45,381 bases of DNA from WSZY01 sp964559845 (GTDB taxonomy: Bacteria > Pseudomonadota > Zetaproteobacteria > Mariprofundales > Mariprofundaceae): assembly GCA_964559845.1 (NCBI GenBank), contig CAZLJF010000015.1, forward strand, positions 1 through 45,381, written 5' to 3'. This document shows, piece after piece, positions 42,102 to 45,381 of the stretch. Below the pieces are notes generated by a model, which searched no databases, was not told the DNA's origin, and worked only from the letters and a program-made list of their open reading frames with translations. Numbering within the stretch: the stretch's first letter is position 1; every line of letters begins with the position of its first letter. The position numbers were made by a program, and so were the translations under genes.

Positions 42102-43499
42102 ATGACCCAATATATGCACTATCCCGACCTTCATATTTGTGTTCTGGCAGCAGGCAGGGGCAAGCGCATGCGCTCATCCAGACCCAAGGTACTGCACCCT
42201 GTTTTGGGACGTGCCATGATTGATTATCTGTTGTCTACCGTGGAGACGCTGCGTCCACGTGGTATTGCGGTTGTTACAGGCCATGCGTCCGAAATGGTGC
42301 AGCAGCATGTCGGCCAGCCTCAAAATCTCGAGTGGGTCATTCAGGACAAGCAGTTGGGAACGGGCCATGCCGTTAAGCAGTGTGAAAATGTCATACGGGA
42401 TGTCCGTGATGTACTGATTGTGTGCGGTGATACGCCGCTGCTCAGAAGTGAAACGCTGGCAGAACTTGTGGATGAGCATCGAAAGCGCGATGCTGTTGTT
42501 ACCGTATTGACCGCCGAGCCAGAGAACCCGACAGGGTATGGTCGGATTATACGGGATGAGAGTGGCAAGGTTACCGCCATTATTGAAGAGAAGGACGCGG
42601 ATGACAGACAGCGCAGGCTCCGCGAAGTCAGCAGTGGTATCTACTGTGTTCGTCAGGACGTGTTGTTTGAACTGCTACATAAAGTAGGTAATCGTAATGC
42701 TCAGGGTGAGTATTATCTGCCGGATATTGTTCCGCTTGCACTGCAGGACGGAAAATCTGTCGAGGCCGTGAAAATGAGAGATGCCCATGAAATGATGGGC
42801 GTGAATAATCGTGTTCAGCTCTCCGAGGTCGAGTCGCTGATGCAGCAGCGTATTATTCACGACTGGCAGATGAAGGGCGTGACCATCGAGAAGCCTGAAA
42901 GTGTGCGCATTGAGGCAGGTGTCAATATCGGTATTGATACGGTGATTCAGGCTGGCTGCTACCTGCTTGGTTCAACCCGGATCGGGGATGAATGCCGTGT
43001 GGGCCCCAACGCCGTGCTGGTCGATGCCTGGCTGGACGACCGGGTGAATGTGTTTGCCTTCAGCCATATTCACAAGGCCAGTATTGGTTCGGAAGCAAAG
43101 ATTGGTCCGTTTGCACGCCTGCGACCGGGGGCGGAACTGGATGAAGAGGTGCATATTGGCAACTTTGTTGAAGTCAAGAATGCGGTTGTAAATCGTGGCA
43201 GCAAGATCAATCACTTAAGTTATATCGGTGATTCCGAGATGGGCAGTTACTGCAATATCGGTGCCGGCACAATCACCTGCAATTATGATGGTGCCAATAA
43301 GCATAAAACAGTCATCGGTGATGATGTGTTTATCGGTTCGGATACAAAACTGATTGCACCGGTTGAAGTCGGTTCGGGTGCAACCATTGGCGCCGGCAGC
43401 ATCATTACCAGGAGGGTCGCAGAGGGCGGCTTGACCCTTTCTGCTCGCCCTGAGCAGCGTCATGTTCAGGACTGGCAGCGGCCTAAAAAGACAAAGTAA
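42102..43499 (+). CDS. glmU: Bifunctional GlcNAc-1-P uridyltransferase/GlcN-1-P acetyltransferase
   Basis: GlmU makes UDP-GlcNAc for peptidoglycan and LPS. The nucleotidyltransferase motif VLAAGRGKRMRSSRPKVLH (usually GTRM, here GKRM) and VCGDTPLL are N-terminal. Left-handed beta-helix hexapeptides follow (HIGNFVEVKNAVVNRGSKINHLSYIGDSEMG), then IGAGTITCNYDG, characteristic of the acetyltransferase. ATG 42102 has GGAGGA upstream. Length is 465 aa. Its stop shares a base with the glmS start. Confidence 0.95.
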   Translation: MTQYMHYPDLHICVLAAGRGKRMRSSRPKVLHPVLGRAMIDYLLSTVETLRPRGIAVVTGHASEMVQQHVGQPQNLEWVIQDKQLGTGHAVKQCENVIRDVRDVLIVCGDTPLLRSETLAELVDEHRKRDAVVTVLTAEPENPTGYGRIIRDESGKVTAIIEEKDADDRQRRLREVSSGIYCVRQDVLFELLHKVGNRNAQGEYYLPDIVPLALQDGKSVEAVKMRDAHEMMGVNNRVQLSEVESLMQQRIIHDWQMKGVTIEKPESVRIEAGVNIGIDTVIQAGCYLLGSTRIGDECRVGPNAVLVDAWLDDRVNVFAFSHIHKASIGSEAKIGPFARLRPGAELDEEVHIGNFVEVKNAVVNRGSKINHLSYIGDSEMGSYCNIGAGTITCNYDGANKHKTVIGDDVFIGSDTKLIAPVEVGSGATIGAGSIITRRVAEGGLTLSARPEQRHVQDWQRPKKTK

Positions 43500-45331
43500 T
43501 GTGTGGCATTATTGGCGTCCTGTCGGCGCAACCCGTTCAGGATCATCTGTTGCAGGCACTCAAAAGCATGGAGTACCGGGGTTATGACAGCGCCGGTATC
43601 TGTACGATTCATAACGATGCATTTGTTTGCAGAAAGCGTAAAGGCAAGCTGAGCAATCTTGCCTCATCGCTTGCAGCATCTCCCCTTGAAGGTGCCGCTG
43701 GCATTGGCCACACCCGTTGGGCCACTCATGGCACGCCAACCGAGGCCAATGCTCACCCTCACTGCAGCCATCGTATTGCTGTGGTACATAACGGCATTAT
43801 TGAAAACTACAAGAGACTGAAGGATGAGCTGACGCAGTCCGGAGCAACATTCGTATCGCAGACCGACAGTGAAGTTATTCCCTGGCTGGCCGAGTCTCTA
43901 CTCTCTTCCGGCGACAGGGCCCCTGAGCATGCGTGGCTTGAAGTGGTGTCAAGACTCCACGGGGCATACGCCATTGCGGCACTGGACAGGATGCAGCCAG
44001 AGCGGATCTGGTTCGCCAGAAAAGGAAGTCCGCTTCTGCTGGCGCGAAGTGAGCAATCGTTGTTTGTCGCCTCGGATGCGCTGGCGGTTGCCGGCAGGGC
44101 GAGTGAGGTGCTTTATCTTGAAGAGGGCGAGTGGGGCAGTGCCGCACTTGATGGCGTTACTATTTATGATGCGAAAGGAGAGGTTGTTGAGGCGCAGTGG
44201 CAGCCTATACCGGCCTCGGTTGCAGCGGCAGGAAAGGGGGGGTTTGAGCACTATATGCTCAAGGAGATCCATGAACAGCCACAGGTGATGGCCAGAATCC
44301 TCGCTGCTTATATCGACGATCATGTAATCAAATTTCCCGATGCCGGCTTTGTTAGCAATGCACCACTGCCACAGCGTATTGTCATGGTTGCCTGCGGCAC
44401 CTCTTACCATGCAGCGCTGACAGCGCGTTACTGGCTGGAGCGATACCTGCAGATTTCAGTGGAAGTTGATGTGGCATCTGAATATCGCTATCGCGATCCG
44501 GTCATTGGTCCGGATACATGGCTGATTACGCTGTCTCAGTCAGGTGAAACAGCGGATACGCTGGAGGCGCTTCGTCTGTTTAAGCGCAAGACGCCGGATA
44601 ACAGGGCGTTGGCCATATGTAATGTTGCGCACTCTTCACTGGTGCGTGAATCAGACGGCTTGATTGAACTGCATGCCGGCCCGGAAATCGGTGTGGCATC
44701 CACCAAGGCCTATACGGCGCAACTGGCGGTGCTGGCACTCTTCTCACTGAAGCTCTCACAGCGGGCAGGTGCGATGAGGGGTGATACTGTCGCTACCCAT
44801 CTGCATGCATTGCAGCAGGTGGTTGATCATATGCTCTCACTGCTGTCCGGTGCCGAACATATCGACGCACAACTGACACCGCTTTTTGAAAGGGCTCATG
44901 GTTCACTCTATCTGGGGCGCGGTCCATGTTATCCGCTTGCCCTGGAAGGGGCACTGAAGCTGAAAGAGGTCTCCTACCTGCATGCGGAAGGGTATGCGGC
45001 AGGTGAGATGAAGCATGGCCCGATTGCACTGATTGACAGCAGCCTGCCGGTGATTGTGCTGGCGCTAAAGCAGTATCATCTGGAAAAGGTGATCTCCAAT
45101 CTGCATGAGGTGCAGGCGCGTGGCGCCAAGGTGATTTTGTTGACAGATGTGGGAGATTCGGAAAGGCCGGATGATGTGGATGCGATCATTACGATTCCAA
45201 CCGGGGATTACTTCACCGCGCCATTGCTGGCGGCTATCCCTTTGCAGTTGCTGGCCTATTATGTTGCCTGTGCGAAGGGAACCGACGTGGATCAGCCACG
45301 TAATCTTGCCAAGTCAGTCACCGTAGAATAG
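43499..45331 (+). CDS. glmS: Glutamine-fructose-6-phosphate aminotransferase
   Basis: GlmS makes glucosamine-6-phosphate. The N-terminal amidotransferase begins MCGIIGV with the catalytic cysteine next to Met, followed by GYDSAGI and HTRWATHG. Two SIS domains follow (VACGTSYHAALTARYWLE, SQSGETADTLEALR, and the end NLAKSVTVE). Length is 610 aa. The terminal NLAKSVTVE codons are the part of glmS that TnsD of classical Tn7 binds. The 50 bp after the stop show no transposon end. Confidence 0.96.
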   Translation: MCGIIGVLSAQPVQDHLLQALKSMEYRGYDSAGICTIHNDAFVCRKRKGKLSNLASSLAASPLEGAAGIGHTRWATHGTPTEANAHPHCSHRIAVVHNGIIENYKRLKDELTQSGATFVSQTDSEVIPWLAESLLSSGDRAPEHAWLEVVSRLHGAYAIAALDRMQPERIWFARKGSPLLLARSEQSLFVASDALAVAGRASEVLYLEEGEWGSAALDGVTIYDAKGEVVEAQWQPIPASVAAAGKGGFEHYMLKEIHEQPQVMARILAAYIDDHVIKFPDAGFVSNAPLPQRIVMVACGTSYHAALTARYWLERYLQISVEVDVASEYRYRDPVIGPDTWLITLSQSGETADTLEALRLFKRKTPDNRALAICNVAHSSLVRESDGLIELHAGPEIGVASTKAYTAQLAVLALFSLKLSQRAGAMRGDTVATHLHALQQVVDHMLSLLSGAEHIDAQLTPLFERAHGSLYLGRGPCYPLALEGALKLKEVSYLHAEGYAAGEMKHGPIALIDSSLPVIVLALKQYHLEKVISNLHEVQARGAKVILLTDVGDSERPDDVDAIITIPTGDYFTAPLLAAIPLQLLAYYVACAKGTDVDQPRNLAKSVTVE

Positions 45332-45381
45332 TCGCCCCTGAATAAATCTCAAGGTATTGTTTTTGTTTCTTTTTTTCTGTT
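45332..45381. other. Downstream of glmS, T-rich, no insertion seen
   Basis: Only 50 bp are visible; they are rich in T and show no Tn7-like TGT terminus or hairpin. The usual Tn7 insertion point, about 25 bp beyond the stop, is covered and empty. Confidence 0.6.

Noticed and set aside
43499..45381. Tn7-like insertion downstream of glmS
   Set aside because: The visible 50 bp after glmS contain no TGT terminus or duplication.

Overview
The window looks like chromosomal DNA of a marine-type proteobacterium. The core genes are arranged as in Proteobacteria: a single-b-subunit F0F1 operon atpIBEFHAGDC followed by glmU-glmS, a metK/SAH-riboswitch/ahcY block, ubiE-ubiJ-ubiB for aerobic ubiquinone synthesis, and a split B12-dependent (class II) ribonucleotide reductase. 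A zetaproteobacterium (Mariprofundus-like) or a related lineage would fit, but this is inference from layout only.

Region 1 (1-8694) is the downstream part of a type I restriction locus: the 3' end of hsdS, then hsdR and a YgjP/M48-type metallopeptidase. Between hsdS and hsdR lies a chain of coupled accessory genes: DUF3800 protein, unknown 155-aa protein, an AbiF/Abi_2 HEPN protein with a candidate structured RNA just upstream, and a RhuM-family protein. The 5' end of hsdR occurs three times here (1735, 3244 and the intact 4706), which suggests repeated cassette insertion into one spot.

Region 2 (8768-25387) is a complete 16,620-bp Tn7-like transposon. It has perfect 21-bp terminal inverted repeats (TGT...ACA) and a perfect 5-bp target duplication TTTGA. 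It carries tnsA-tnsB-tnsC-tniQ at one end and a tnsE homologue alone at the other. Its cargo is a DNA phosphorothioation locus of the Ssp type: sspA (cysteine desulfurase), sspB (DUF4007), sspC (P-loop ATPase) and sspD (PAPS-reductase-like). I see no SspE-like protein. Instead there is a convergent two-gene unit encoding a GIY-YIG nuclease and a DGQHR (DndB-like) protein, plus a separate HNH-type protein. I propose these as an alternative phosphorothioate-dependent restriction module; this is the most promising candidate for an undescribed system. A small Rhs C-terminal remnant lies beside tnsE.

The transposon sits 11 bp beyond the stop codon of nrdJb. It separated the nrdJ operon from a hairpin with a U-tract (8699-8728) that was most likely its terminator.

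Region 3 (25399-45381) is core genome: nrdJa, a small coupled ORF and nrdJb, with two NrdR boxes around a sigma70 promoter; ubiE-ubiJ-ubiB; metK; an SAH riboswitch ahead of ahcY; a small EF-hand-like exported protein that seems to lack an AUG start; the ATP synthase operon; and glmU-glmS. The classical Tn7 target downstream of glmS shows no insertion in the 50 bp visible.
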